Assembly (NCBI GenBank): GCA_017938285.1
Contig: JAGBBW010000113.1
Span: forward strand, 1 to 40,669
Source of the DNA: Lachnospiraceae bacterium
GTDB lineage: Bacteria > Bacillota > Clostridia > Lachnospirales > Lachnospiraceae
DNA: 40,669 nucleotides
Reading direction: 5' to 3'
Shown here: piece by piece, positions 22,512 through 31,460 of the stretch
Layout of the letters: every line of letters begins with the position of its first letter
Numbering within the stretch: position 1 is the stretch's first letter
Translations under genes and position numbers: made by a program
Notes under the pieces: generated by a model
Databases searched by the model: none
Seen by the model: the letters and a program-made list of their open reading frames with translations, nothing else
What the model was told of the DNA's origin: nothing

Positions 22512-23846
22512 TTACTCTACCTGCTGAATATTTCCATCATTTTCTGCTTTTACAATTACCGCCTGGGAAATGACATAATCCACTACATAGTCCAGAAGCA
22601 CTACTTCCTCAATCATCTCTCTCCCATAATCTGCCTCAAAACTTTCCAGATCCTCATATCCGGCATCTGTCGCATATTCCAGTGCCTTTTTCTGGTAATA
22701 CTCTTCTTCCGGCTCCAACTGTTCTGTCTTTGCAATTTCTTCCAGAATCAGCATCTGACCTACGGTTTCATACGCATATGCTTCCGCATAAGCTTCCAAA
22801 TCCTCTGTCGACTGGAATCCAAACATATTCAATACAGAAGTCTCGTCCATTCCAAAGTACATCATATAAATCTGCGCCTGATTCATCACGGAATCTATGG
22901 TATACTGCTTTTCTTCCTCGAGCCTTGCTGCCGGATAGGTGAGTACTTCGCTGTTTTCGACCAGTGCCAGAATCGCCTGTTCCCGGAAACTCTGTTCATT
23001 CATCATGGCATCAATTACCAGCACCAGCTCCGCTGTTGTATCATATCCAATATTCTCTTTTACAAACTCATCGGTCAGTTCCGGAACGGTACTTTCCTTC
23101 ACCTCATTTACCGTAACCGTAAATACCACAGACTGACCTGCCAGTTCTGCACTGTGATACTCTTCCGGGAAAGTCAGGTTCAGATCCCTGACTTCACCAG
23201 CCACTGCTCCGACCAGGCCTTCTTCAAAACCATCAATAAAACTGCCGGAACCAAGTTCCAGATCTGTACCCTCTTCCGAATCATCTGTGCCGCCTTCAAA
23301 CGCCACTCCATCCTTCTTTCCTATGTAATTAATATTGACAGTATCCCCTTCTTTGGCAGCCCGGTCCACCGCCTTAAGTTCTGCAAAGTTTGCTTCCAGC
23401 ATGGCATGCAGATATTCTGCCACCTCTGCTGAATCCACTTCCTTAAGCTCCAGTCCCTTATACTGCCCCAGCACAACTTCTGCTTCCTCTGCTGGTGCTG
23501 CTTCTGTTGGTTCTGTTGTTGGCTCTGCCGTTGGTTCTGTTGTCGGTTCCACTGCTGGTTCTGTCGTTGGCTCCACTGTTGGTTCTGTTGTTGGTTCTGC
23601 CGTCGGCTCTGTTGTTGGTTCTGCCGTTGGTTCTGTTGTCGGCTCCACTGCTGGCTCTGCTGTCGGTTCTGTTGTCGGCTCCACTGTTGGCTCTGCTGTC
23701 GGTTCTGCTGTTGGTGTCAGCTCTTCCTCCACTTTTATAGTTGGAGACGGAGAGATTCCTTCTGCCTCCTTATTACTGCCGCAGCCAGTCAGCAGCATCC
23801 CCGCCACTACGCCTGTCATGCATGCCATCATCCATCTTTTCTTCAT
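22512..23846 (-). CDS. Secreted trigger-factor-like peptidyl-prolyl isomerase lipoprotein
   Basis: A 444-residue lipoprotein. The signal peptide ends in a lipobox, MLLTGC (Cys22). Residues 44-114 are a run of about 18 TEPT/AEPT/VEPT tetrapeptides, probably a stalk through the wall. An FKBP domain follows (about 160-255: GDTVNINYIGKK, FIDGFEEGLVGAVAGEVRDL), then a long helical region like the trigger factor C-terminal domain. The ribosome-binding domain of true trigger factor is absent. It is probably a folding factor for secreted proteins outside the membrane, comparable in role to PrsA. Its own promoter lies at 23902..23930. Confidence 0.87.
   Translation of the reverse strand: MKKRWMMACMTGVVAGMLLTGCGSNKEAEGISPSPTIKVEEELTPTAEPTAEPTVEPTTEPTAEPAVEPTTEPTAEPTTEPTAEPTTEPTVEPTTEPAVEPTTEPTAEPTTEPTEAAPAEEAEVVLGQYKGLELKEVDSAEVAEYLHAMLEANFAELKAVDRAAKEGDTVNINYIGKKDGVAFEGGTDDSEEGTDLELGSGSFIDGFEEGLVGAVAGEVRDLNLTFPEEYHSAELAGQSVVFTVTVNEVKESTVPELTDEFVKENIGYDTTAELVLVIDAMMNEQSFREQAILALVENSEVLTYPAARLEEEKQYTIDSVMNQAQIYMMYFGMDETSVLNMFGFQSTEDLEAYAEAYAYETVGQMLILEEIAKTEQLEPEEEYYQKKALEYATDAGYEDLESFEADYGREMIEEVVLLDYVVDYVISQAVIVKAENDGNIQQVE
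23505..23717 (-). repeat. 12-bp minisatellite coding for a TEPT stalk
   Basis: Tandem imperfect 12-base units encode about 18 tetrapeptides. The reading frame is also open on the opposite strand across the whole array. Length variation between strains is likely. Confidence 0.85.
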
Positions 23847-23866
23847 GTTCTTTCTCCTTTTAATCT

Positions 23867-23881
23867 TCCGGAATTTCCGGA
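23867..23881. promoter_or_regulatory. 15-bp palindrome in the lipoprotein leader
   Basis: TCCGGAA-T-TTCCGGA, a perfect dyad between the promoter and the start codon. It may be an operator or a leader hairpin. Confidence 0.45.
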
Positions 23882-23901
23882 GTTTTTCACAAACGTAGAC
23901 T

Positions 23902-23930
23902 ATTATATAACTTTTTCAGGTATAACGCAA
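23902..23930 (-). promoter_or_regulatory. Sigma-A promoter of the isomerase lipoprotein gene
   Basis: Minus strand: TTGCGT (23925..23930), 17-base spacer, TATAAT (23902..23907). It lies just behind the GH3 stop codon. Confidence 0.65.
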
Positions 23931-23948
23931 ATGAAATTCCTGTGAACT

Positions 23949-26168
23949 TTATACCAGACGGAATACCGCCTTGTTCTTCGTATCGCTGTCCGGTCCGATA
24001 TAAACTTCAAATTCTCCCGGTTCACTGGTATATACCATGTTACTATCATAAAATTTCAACATATCCTCCGTAATGGTAAATGTTACTTTTCTGCTCTCCC
24101 CCGGCTTCAAAGCAACTTTTTTAAAGCCCCGGAGCATCTTTACCGGACGCACCACACTTCCCTTCACATCCGTAAGATACATCTGTACGGTTTCCACCGC
24201 TTCTCTTGTTCCTGTATTTGTAACCGTTGCTTTCGCCGCGATTGTTTCTGTTTTCTTCATTATTTCCTGACTCACTGATACCTTGGAATACCCAAACGTT
24301 GTATAGGTCAGACCATAGCCGAACGGATACAGCGGATAAATGGATTCGTCAATGTAACCATGAATATACCCGACCGTTGTTCCCTCTTCATTCGGCCGTC
24401 CTGTACGGAATTTATTATAAAATACCGGCACCTGTCCTACGCATCTTGGCAGTGTCATGGAAAGCTTCCCTTCCGGCAGTACTGCCCCGGACAGCACATC
24501 TGCAATGGCACTGCCGCCTTCTGTTCCCGGCATCCAGACCAGCAGCACCGCTCTGGATAATTCCACCACCTCCGTCAGCACCAGCGGACGTCCGGAAAAC
24601 ACCACCGTTACAACATTCTTATTCACTGCCTGCACTCTTTTCAGCAGCTCCAGCTGATGCTTTGGCAGACCAATTTCTGTCCGGCTTGCTCCTTCCCCGG
24701 TATATTCCCGGTGTTCTCCAAGACAAAGTACCACAGTTTCAGATTTTCCTGCCAGTTTCTCTGCTTCTGCCAGCAAAGTCTCCAGTTCTTCCGTGGTATA
24801 TTTTTCTTTTACGCCAAACTTCGTCTGTTTATCTTCATCCTGCATAAAACAGCCCCTGCATACCTTGACAGAACCATACCTTACTTCCATGCCCTGTTTT
24901 ATGGTCACACCCTGCTCCGGCCGTTTTGGAAATGACCAGGCACCAAACATCTCCGTACTGTCCGCATACGGTCCTATCAGTGCAATCGTTCCGGCGTTTT
25001 CCTGTTCCAGTGGAAGAATTTCATCATTTTTTAATAACACAAAGGATTTTGCCGCCATCTCCCTTGCCAGACCTCTATGCTCCGGGCATAAAAATAATAT
25101 CTCTTCTTTTTCTTTTGCTCCATCTTTATAAGGATTTTCAAATAACCCCAGGTCATTTTTCAGCTTTAAAATGCGCCAGACAGCCTCATCCACCAGACGT
25201 TCTTCTACTTCACCGTCCCGTACCAGTTCTGCCAGATATTTCACATACGCATTGGACACCATATCCATGTCCACTCCGGCCAGAATTGCCAGCTTTGCCG
25301 CTTCCCTGCTGTCCTCCGCAATTCCATGACGGATCATCTCATCCACCGCAGAGTAATCGGATATCAGAACCCCGTCAAATCCCATTTCTTCCCGGAGCAC
25401 CTTCCGCATCAGCCACTGGTTTCCAGAAGACGGAATCCGGTTCAACGTATTAAACGAGGTCATTACCATCACACAGCCTTCCTCAATGGCAGCCTGATAC
25501 GCAGGAAGATAATCCTCCCGGAACGTCCGTTCCGAAAGCTCCACATTTTCATATTCCCTGCCGCCAAGCGGTGCTCCATAACCGGCAAAGTGCTTTACAC
25601 ACCCCGCAATATTTCCTTCCTTCGCCAAATCCAACAATTCTCCCTGTACCTTACTGCTTCCCTGGTAGCCCCGTACCATGGCACGTCCCAGTTCTGCATT
25701 CAGCCACGGGTCCTCCCCCGTGGATTCCATCACTCTTCCCCATCTGGCATCCCGCACCAGATCAAGCATTGGTGAAAACGTCACATGCAGTCCGGTTGCT
25801 GTTGCTTCCTTTGCCGCTGCATGCGCAGCCCGTTCCACCAGTTCCGGTGAAAAAGTACATCCCTGGGCGAGAGGAATCGGAAAAATTGTTTCCATTCCAT
25901 TGATGACATCATACATCAGAAGCAGAGGAATGTGATGCGGATGATTCTCCACAAACTCTTTCTGAATGTTATGCAATTCCTCTGCCCCTGTCTTGCCCAG
26001 AATGGAACCAACCAGCCGGGTCGTTTCCTCCGACATTTCCATCGTATCCGTCGGTCCGGTCAAAAGTCCTCCCTCCGTCAGCATATTTGCCGGAATCTGC
26101 ACCATCTGTCCAACCTTCTCTTCTAAACTCATATCCTGCAATAATTTTTCCAGTTGTTCAAGCTTCAT
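23949..26168 (-). CDS. Glycoside hydrolase family 3 beta-glucosidase-like enzyme
   Basis: A 739-residue retaining glycosidase. The N-terminal TIM barrel starts with MSLEEKVGQMVQIP and includes CVKHFAGYGAPLGGREYE and the nucleophile Asp271 in GVLISDYSAVDEM. The second domain carries the likely acid/base region GEHREYTGEGASRTEIGLP, and the C-terminal fibronectin III-like domain ends in PGEFEVYIGPDSD. There is no signal peptide, so it should act in the cytoplasm on imported beta-oligosaccharides (glucosides or xylosides cannot be told apart). The ATG at 26168 begins KLEQLEKLLQD, the usual N-terminus; the frame to 26306 is not used. No transporter is adjacent. Confidence 0.92.
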   Translation of the reverse strand: MKLEQLEKLLQDMSLEEKVGQMVQIPANMLTEGGLLTGPTDTMEMSEETTRLVGSILGKTGAEELHNIQKEFVENHPHHIPLLLMYDVINGMETIFPIPLAQGCTFSPELVERAAHAAAKEATATGLHVTFSPMLDLVRDARWGRVMESTGEDPWLNAELGRAMVRGYQGSSKVQGELLDLAKEGNIAGCVKHFAGYGAPLGGREYENVELSERTFREDYLPAYQAAIEEGCVMVMTSFNTLNRIPSSGNQWLMRKVLREEMGFDGVLISDYSAVDEMIRHGIAEDSREAAKLAILAGVDMDMVSNAYVKYLAELVRDGEVEERLVDEAVWRILKLKNDLGLFENPYKDGAKEKEEILFLCPEHRGLAREMAAKSFVLLKNDEILPLEQENAGTIALIGPYADSTEMFGAWSFPKRPEQGVTIKQGMEVRYGSVKVCRGCFMQDEDKQTKFGVKEKYTTEELETLLAEAEKLAGKSETVVLCLGEHREYTGEGASRTEIGLPKHQLELLKRVQAVNKNVVTVVFSGRPLVLTEVVELSRAVLLVWMPGTEGGSAIADVLSGAVLPEGKLSMTLPRCVGQVPVFYNKFRTGRPNEEGTTVGYIHGYIDESIYPLYPFGYGLTYTTFGYSKVSVSQEIMKKTETIAAKATVTNTGTREAVETVQMYLTDVKGSVVRPVKMLRGFKKVALKPGESRKVTFTITEDMLKFYDSNMVYTSEPGEFEVYIGPDSDTKNKAVFRLV

Positions 26169-26238
26169 AACCTTTTCATCCTTTCCCGTCCTGTTTGTAC
26201 TTTTCTTCCATTGTAACAATAGTATCTTTAAAAAGCAA

Positions 26239-26287
26239 TAAAAAGCAAAGCCTTCTTCCTGGTCTCCCACGAATAAGCCCTGCTTTT
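26239..26287. terminator. Terminator behind the DUF6514 gene
   Basis: AAAAAGCAAAGCCTT (26239 onward) pairs, with some G-T pairs, with the AAGCCCTGCTTTTTT end. T-runs exist in both directions. On the minus strand it separates the DUF6514 gene from GH3. Confidence 0.6.
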
Positions 26288-26321
26288 TTCCTGTTCCATC
26301 TGTCACAAAATCAACTACCTG

Positions 26322-26639
26322 TTATGCACAAAACGCAAATTCTCCATCCGTTCCATTGTCCTGCTCCAGAAGCTCACAGACAATCTCTTTTAAATGTACC
26401 GGAAACACCTGATTTCTTTTCAGGATGTGGACCATTTCATTTATCCTTGCAAAATTCGGAGTAATACACTTGATTTCCTCGGATGATACAATTTCCTGAT
26501 TCTCTCCATACAAACTACAACTGATACCATATTCACAAATTTCTTCCAATTCATAGTCGCTGGCATTTTTCGTAATCGTGTACTCTACTGTGTAGCTGGT
26601 CCCTTCTACTAAAGTCTGGGTGCTGTGCATGCGCAACAT
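26322..26639 (-). CDS. DUF6514 family protein
   Basis: A 105-residue soluble protein. The pattern LVEGTSYTVEYTITKN...EEICEYGISCSL, then CITPNFARINEMVHILKRNQVFPVHLKEIVCELL, is what I know from the clostridial DUF6514 family, of unknown function. It is probably a small beta domain with a C-terminal helix pair. AGGGAGG lies about 8 bases before the ATG. It is transcribed alone, with its back to the XRE-family regulator gene. Family name from memory of the pattern. Confidence 0.7.
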   Translation of the reverse strand: MLRMHSTQTLVEGTSYTVEYTITKNASDYELEEICEYGISCSLYGENQEIVSSEEIKCITPNFARINEMVHILKRNQVFPVHLKEIVCELLEQDNGTDGEFAFCA

Positions 26640-26799
26640 CGTTTTTAATCCTCCCTGGTTACGTCCAAACGTAATTAAGTGTTACAATTCACTCATCTCC
26701 CGTAAACTGTAACGATTCACAGGCTCATTTCGTTTTTTCTTTGCAAAAGGAGCCTGCTCACACCTGAATCATAGTGACAAATAAAATATAATCCAATTC

Positions 26800-26828
26800 T
26801 TGACAATTCTCAATATCACTGGTAACAT
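26800..26828 (+). promoter_or_regulatory. Sigma-A promoter of the XRE/S24-like regulator gene
   Basis: Plus strand: TTGACA (26800..26805), 17-base spacer, TAACAT (26823..26828). The -10 box forms part of an inverted repeat (26825..26859). Confidence 0.75.
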
Positions 26829-26859
26829 GTCTTTTGCGGGCAACTGCCCGAAAGCATGT
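26825..26859 (+). promoter_or_regulatory. Hairpin or operator over the -10 box and leader
   Basis: ACATG, CTTT and CGGGC pair in order with GCCCG, AAAG and CATGT around an AACT loop. As DNA it could be an operator, as RNA a leader hairpin. Confidence 0.5.
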
Positions 26860-26870
26860 CATTCATGACA
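26857..26870. promoter_or_regulatory. 14-bp palindrome before the regulator start codon
   Basis: TGTCAT-TC-ATGACA, between the promoter and the ribosome site of the XRE/S24-like gene. A likely autoregulatory operator. Confidence 0.5.
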
Positions 26871-26888
26871 CATAAGGGGGATATTATT

Positions 26889-27596
26889 TTGGAACAAAGC
26901 CTGTTAAGCGAACGATTACGGCAGTTATTCCTGGAACGTAAAATAACCTGGCAGGAATGTGCAGAACTTGCAAATATACCATTGGAAACCATGCGCAATC
27001 TTTATTATGGCAAGGTAAAAGACCCAAAAGTCTCTACCATGCTGAATCTTTCCCATGTCCTGCATGTCTCCGTCAACTGGCTCATGGGCGAAAGCGTTGC
27101 TTCCAAGGACGAAGACCTTCTGCTCCAGCATTACCGCATGTGCGGTGTTCATGGAAAAAGCATTTTACAGCAGACAGCCAAATACGAAGCCCACACCGCC
27201 AGAGACGAACGGGAAACTCCCGGCAGACACAGCATTCCCTGCATTGTACCAAACGTACTGGCATGTGAAGGCATGAAATACGGCACCGGTGAAACAAAAG
27301 AAATTTATACCACGGAATCTGACGCCTTTATGGCGCTGGAAGTTCCAAACAACAACTGGGCGCCCCGCTACTGTAAGTACGACCGTATTCTTCTGAAGGA
27401 CCGCTTTCCAAAAAACGGCGAAGAAGCCTTATTTACTTACAAAAACGAAATCTATTTCCGCAAGTACCTGGAAGGTGACCGGGAACACATCCTGCGCTGT
27501 ATCAATAACCGCCATGCCGACCTTGTATTTAAACGTATGGACTGCCAGTCACTGGTCTGCATTGGAACAGCCATTGGAATTGTGCGGGCAGAGTGA
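26889..27596 (+). CDS. XRE-family regulator with S24/LexA-like C-terminal domain
   Basis: A 235-residue repressor-type protein. A helix-turn-helix lies in about residues 5-65 (ITWQECAELANIPLETMRNL, then KVSTMLNLSHVLHVSVNWLM). The C-terminal half has the S24-like pattern FMALEVPNNNWAPRYCKYDR, then LFTYKNEIYFRKYL. The Ser residue expected after the NNW-type loop is not where catalysis would need it, so self-cleavage is doubtful. I chose the TTG at 26889 because AAGGGGG lies 8 bases upstream; the ATG at 26856 lies inside the leader hairpin. Two dyads near its promoter suggest autoregulation. No prophage genes are nearby. Confidence 0.82.
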   Translation: MEQSLLSERLRQLFLERKITWQECAELANIPLETMRNLYYGKVKDPKVSTMLNLSHVLHVSVNWLMGESVASKDEDLLLQHYRMCGVHGKSILQQTAKYEAHTARDERETPGRHSIPCIVPNVLACEGMKYGTGETKEIYTTESDAFMALEVPNNNWAPRYCKYDRILLKDRFPKNGEEALFTYKNEIYFRKYLEGDREHILRCINNRHADLVFKRMDCQSLVCIGTAIGIVRAE

Positions 27597-27616
27597 TTTT
27601 CACGTCTGCCCTTTTT
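27586..27616 (+). terminator. Terminator overlapping the XRE/S24-like stop codon
   Basis: GGGCAGA (27586..27592), a 12-base loop that contains the stop codon, TCTGCCC, then TTTTT. The stem begins inside the coding sequence. Confidence 0.85.
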
Positions 27617-27685
27617 GTGAACTTTTCCTTCCATATGCTCTTGTCACTTTACCACATATCTCTGCAAATGCTCCAGTATTCCATA

Positions 27686-30667
27686 TTACTTGTTTTTCTT
27701 TTTTACAACAAACACTATCATTCCTGCCACCAGTACGATTGCCAATACTGCGGCTGTAGCCAGACCACCATTGGCTGTATCTTCCGACACAGATGTTTCT
27801 GAAACTTCTGCCGGTGGCTCTGTTGGTATCATGGTTACCATTGGTTTCTGGCTCTCTGTTACTGTCGGCACCGGCGTTTCTGTTGCTGCTGGTATTTCTG
27901 TTGGTGTCACAACAGATTCCGGAATATCTGTCGGCACAGGTGTCTGCTCTGGAAATTCCACTTTTTCCGTATCGGACAATTCTGCCAGTTCAATGGTAAA
28001 ATATATCGTCAACGAATCTGTAAATTCCACCGTCTCTGGTTCCACTGCGGCATTTTCTGCTGTCGGACCATACATATTATAAAGTTCAATACGAAGATTG
28101 CCATTCGCTTCCGTATCCCCTACTACAACTTTCGCTGTATTTAACTCTGCTTCCATACCATCCTGAACAACAGATGTCACCCTTACCCGGACAGTTTCTG
28201 CTATCTTCTTGTTATACTCCGCTATATCCGCCTCTGATTTCAACTCACTCACGTCAATACCCGTCAGTTGTTTTGCATATCCAATCAAATCCATGCAAAA
28301 TACTACACTTCCCACAACCGGCGCACCATTTTCTGGTCCCGGTAATGTCATAGCATAGGTTCCATTTTCCATCGTACTCACTTTAATCCCTGTTTTTTCC
28401 AAAGCCAGTGTATCCATTACCGTATAACTCCAATCACCACTGGCAAAGCAAATACGTCCATCCACACTGTCTACAGCAGGAACCGGTCTGCCATCCACCA
28501 GTTCCACAACCACAGTATCCGAAGCTTCTTCCGGTTCTTCCACCTGCTGACTCAGTGTTTCCAGAACCACAGCCATATCATGAAAAGCCCCATCTACCAC
28601 AAAGGTTGTAACCGAATTCCCTTTAATGGTTGTTCTTAATCTGCCATCCAGCACCTGTAATTTTTCCAGCTGCGCCCAGTTTTCTCCTTCTGCATAATCC
28701 CCACTGGTGCGGGTAACAGAAACTGTGGTTCCAGGAAGTTCAAATGCACTTAAATCAAACTCCACTTCCCTGTCCGCAGCATAAGGATTATAAGTTACAA
28801 TCTTAATCTGCCCATCTGAAGCACTATAGGAAGCCGTAGTGTATGTATCACTGACAGCAATCAGATTATCGCCCGGACGAATATATTTCGTATACTGTCC
28901 GAATGCATAATATTTCTTTGTCTTTACAATCGTTTCCTCATTCATATCTGCATAACAGACACCCCAGAAACCATTCGTATCCAGCGTCTTCTGGTCCAGC
29001 GTATCCGGGTCAAACGGATTTTCCTTATCACAGTAAGATCCGATTGCCTGCCACATTATCCACGCTGACGGCTGAAGGTTGTTCAAATCACTGGTAATCT
29101 GGTAAGCCAGATTAAGCGCTGCTCCCATTTCTCCGGAATTTTCTCCCAGTACACCCCCATTGTCCGTTTCCGACATCCACAGCTTTTTATTCAGTTCCAA
29201 TGCAGTTTTATATAATTTCTGACTGGAAACCGCATTTCTGGAATAGGTATGGGTATTAATCTGATCCAATACTTCCATTGCTTCCTCAGAAAGCTTTTTT
29301 AATGACTGATTTGTAGTAGTATCATTCGTTTCATCACAACCAGCCAGTGCAATGTCGCCAATACCGTGCTTCTCCATAGCTTCCTGCATCATGGTAAGCA
29401 TGGCAGACTGTTCCACACCAGCTTCCACGGAACAGCCCTCCTGCTTTACACCATAGTGGCTTACATTCCAGCCATTGGAAGGCTCATTCATCGGTTCTAC
29501 ACTGACCACATTGATGCCCTGATCCACATAATATTCCACTACTGTTGCCATATAATCAGCAAAAGCGGACATTTTGCTTAACGTAATGTTGCTCTTGACA
29601 TTGTCTGTTGTTCCCGAAGTACAGCCACTCCGGGTCAGGAAATACGGTGCCGAATTAGAGAACATCTCCACCAGCATATCCGGGCATTCTTCAATAGATT
29701 TTAACAGCACATTTCTCTGATTGGCATCCTTCGTAAAATCGTACTCAAAATTTCCTGTTGTTGCATCATAATTATTCCAGTACCCAGGCATATTGGAATC
29801 AGAACGCTCGATATGGTTATGTGCCGGGTCATCACCACCGCCTACATTATAACGGATGATATTCAACCCAAGACCATTCTCTGCATTGTACAGAATCTTT
29901 GCCGCCTCACTGCCAGCCTGCCCGGAACCACCAATACGGTTGCCGTACCAGCAGAGACTCGTGCCCCAGCCCTCAAACACACCGTTATTAATACGGCTGA
30001 TATTCTCCGGAGCAATCACAATCGTATCTGCCTTCACTTCTGCACTCTCCAGAGCAGAACCTGTTTTTGTGGCATTATCGGCCGGAACCGATTCTCCCGG
30101 CTGATAAATTACCGCATCCTTAATCTCAATCACTGTTTTGTCGCCCTCTGTCAGATTGTCAATCACCATTTCACAGGTCTGCAGCCAGTCAATACCTTCT
30201 TTTCCATTTGCTTTGCAGAGTGCAGCAAAATCACAGGTCACAGTATAATCGCCTTCCCTGTCAATCACATAGGTAGAAATCCCTTCAAACTTTCCAGTGC
30301 CACACCAGGTAGAACCACTGTCCCCAAGGAAATTCAGATTACATCCCCAGCTGATCGGAAATACCACTCCGGACCAGTTGGAAATTTCAAAAGTAACCTG
30401 TAATGCTGCAACATTCGTCCCTTTTGGTACATCCTCGAACAGCTTCATTTTATTTGAATTCTGAACAATCTTAATCCAGTTTTTTGTTCCTTCAATACCG
30501 GTTCCACCTGTTTCCTCCGAACCAAGATCAAACTTACGTACATTGCCGGTAGGCGTCAGTTTCTGCCCTTCCGCTGCATACACTGACAGTTTTCCTATCG
30601 GAACTGCTGCCAGTAATACTGCCATCAGAAATGCCGCAACTGCCATTCTTCTCTTTCTCTTCTTCAT
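27686..30667 (-). CDS. Surface-anchored GH30 glycosidase (probably endo-beta-1,6-galactanase-like)
   Basis: A 993-residue secreted enzyme. The signal peptide is MKKRKRRMAVAAFLMAVLL... ending near VYAAE. Next is a beta-sandwich module (about 25-190) like the one in the neighbouring lipoprotein. The GH30 barrel follows, with FEGWGTSLCWYGNRIGG, the acid/base Glu395 in SVEPMNEPSNGW, and the nucleophile Glu500 in LWMSETDNGG. NSAPYFLTRSGCTSG fits the fungal and bacterial endo-beta-1,6-galactanases best; other GH30 activities are possible. Further modules lead to a Pro/Thr-rich stalk, a single C-terminal helix and KKKNK, without an LPxTG motif. GGAGGAG precedes the ATG at 30667. Cotranscribed with the lipoprotein gene. 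Confidence 0.88.
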   Translation of the reverse strand: MKKRKRRMAVAAFLMAVLLAAVPIGKLSVYAAEGQKLTPTGNVRKFDLGSEETGGTGIEGTKNWIKIVQNSNKMKLFEDVPKGTNVAALQVTFEISNWSGVVFPISWGCNLNFLGDSGSTWCGTGKFEGISTYVIDREGDYTVTCDFAALCKANGKEGIDWLQTCEMVIDNLTEGDKTVIEIKDAVIYQPGESVPADNATKTGSALESAEVKADTIVIAPENISRINNGVFEGWGTSLCWYGNRIGGSGQAGSEAAKILYNAENGLGLNIIRYNVGGGDDPAHNHIERSDSNMPGYWNNYDATTGNFEYDFTKDANQRNVLLKSIEECPDMLVEMFSNSAPYFLTRSGCTSGTTDNVKSNITLSKMSAFADYMATVVEYYVDQGINVVSVEPMNEPSNGWNVSHYGVKQEGCSVEAGVEQSAMLTMMQEAMEKHGIGDIALAGCDETNDTTTNQSLKKLSEEAMEVLDQINTHTYSRNAVSSQKLYKTALELNKKLWMSETDNGGVLGENSGEMGAALNLAYQITSDLNNLQPSAWIMWQAIGSYCDKENPFDPDTLDQKTLDTNGFWGVCYADMNEETIVKTKKYYAFGQYTKYIRPGDNLIAVSDTYTTASYSASDGQIKIVTYNPYAADREVEFDLSAFELPGTTVSVTRTSGDYAEGENWAQLEKLQVLDGRLRTTIKGNSVTTFVVDGAFHDMAVVLETLSQQVEEPEEASDTVVVELVDGRPVPAVDSVDGRICFASGDWSYTVMDTLALEKTGIKVSTMENGTYAMTLPGPENGAPVVGSVVFCMDLIGYAKQLTGIDVSELKSEADIAEYNKKIAETVRVRVTSVVQDGMEAELNTAKVVVGDTEANGNLRIELYNMYGPTAENAAVEPETVEFTDSLTIYFTIELAELSDTEKVEFPEQTPVPTDIPESVVTPTEIPAATETPVPTVTESQKPMVTMIPTEPPAEVSETSVSEDTANGGLATAAVLAIVLVAGMIVFVVKKKNK

Positions 30668-30689
30668 CCCTGTTCTCCTCCGCTTTGTA

Positions 30690-31367
30690 TTATTCTTCAA
30701 CTTTACCAGTTGCAAAAAAAGAAAGGTCTGCTTCCTCTGTCACTGCCTTGGCTCCGGTCAGTTCCACAATGGTTGTGGTATTCTCAGAAAGTCCTGGAAA
30801 TACCATCTGTAAAGACTCTACCTGTAAAATCGGTTCGCCAACCGCTTTCATGACATCAAACACAAACTGATATGTACCATCATCGGTAATAGTCAGCTGA
30901 TCTGCCTCCGATGTATCATTCCACAGGGAAACCGTTCCACTGGCTGTCTTAAACTGATAACACCAGTACATTGTCTGTTCTCCACAATCCATATCCTTTA
31001 CCTTAAAGTTCACTACAAATCCCTTTGTATTTTCAGGAATCAGGTCACAGCTGTATACAGATAACGTTGGATCAAATGCTGTAGATACCTTAATCCACGC
31101 TTTCCAGTCATCACCCTTTCCTTCCACAATATCCGCCAGACAAATTTTTGTCGGATTTCCCTGCTCTTTCAACGAACGTGCAGAAGCAGCCTGTGGAGCA
31201 GGCGTAGCCGTTGGCGCCGGGGTTGCAGTTGGTACTGATGTTGCAGTTGGAACCGGTGTTGCAGTTGGAACCGGTGTTGCAGTTGGTGCTGCTTCCTGAC
31301 TGGAACTGCATGCTGCCAATGTTATTACCGCCAATCCTAATACACCCAAAAATTTTTTTGTTTTCAT
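30690..31367 (-). CDS. Lipoprotein with a carbohydrate-binding-like module
   Basis: A 225-residue lipoprotein. The signal peptide ends in ITLAAC (lipobox, Cys20). It is followed by PTATPVPTATP repeats (about 28-55) as a stalk and then one beta-rich domain (about 65-225). That domain (DWKAWIKVSTAFDPTLSVYS, YWCYQFKTASGTVSLWND, DDGTYQFVFDVMKAVGEPI) has the same order of elements as the N-terminal module of the GH30 enzyme encoded 22 bases downstream, so the two are probably paralogous glycan-binding modules. AGGAGG lies 6 bases before the ATG at 31367. Probably displays the binding module at the cell surface beside the enzyme. Confidence 0.8.
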   Translation of the reverse strand: MKTKKFLGVLGLAVITLAACSSSQEAAPTATPVPTATPVPTATSVPTATPAPTATPAPQAASARSLKEQGNPTKICLADIVEGKGDDWKAWIKVSTAFDPTLSVYSCDLIPENTKGFVVNFKVKDMDCGEQTMYWCYQFKTASGTVSLWNDTSEADQLTITDDGTYQFVFDVMKAVGEPILQVESLQMVFPGLSENTTTIVELTGAKAVTEEADLSFFATGKVEE

Positions 31368-31409
31368 CATAGACCTCCTCATATAGAACAAACTGAATGT
31401 TTTTTATAA

Positions 31410-31442
31410 ACTGATATTATCAGTACTTGCACTTTAAAACAA
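31410..31442 (-). promoter_or_regulatory. Promoter of the lipoprotein-GH30 operon, with palindrome at -10
   Basis: Minus strand: TTGTTT (31437..31442), 17-base spacer, TAATAT (31414..31419). The -10 box lies inside a perfect dyad, ACTGATA-T-TATCAGT (31410..31424). Confidence 0.6.
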
Positions 31443-31460
31443 TGAATGGTATTATCTTTA

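Noticed and set aside
23335-23898. Plus-strand 187-codon frame rich in Val, Gly and Ser
   Set aside because: It is the antisense of the TEPT minisatellite in a lipoprotein gene; it is open only because of the repeat.
25326-25775. Long plus-strand frames opposite the GH3 gene
   Set aside because: The minus frame has full GH3 motifs; the plus frames have no domain or ribosome site.
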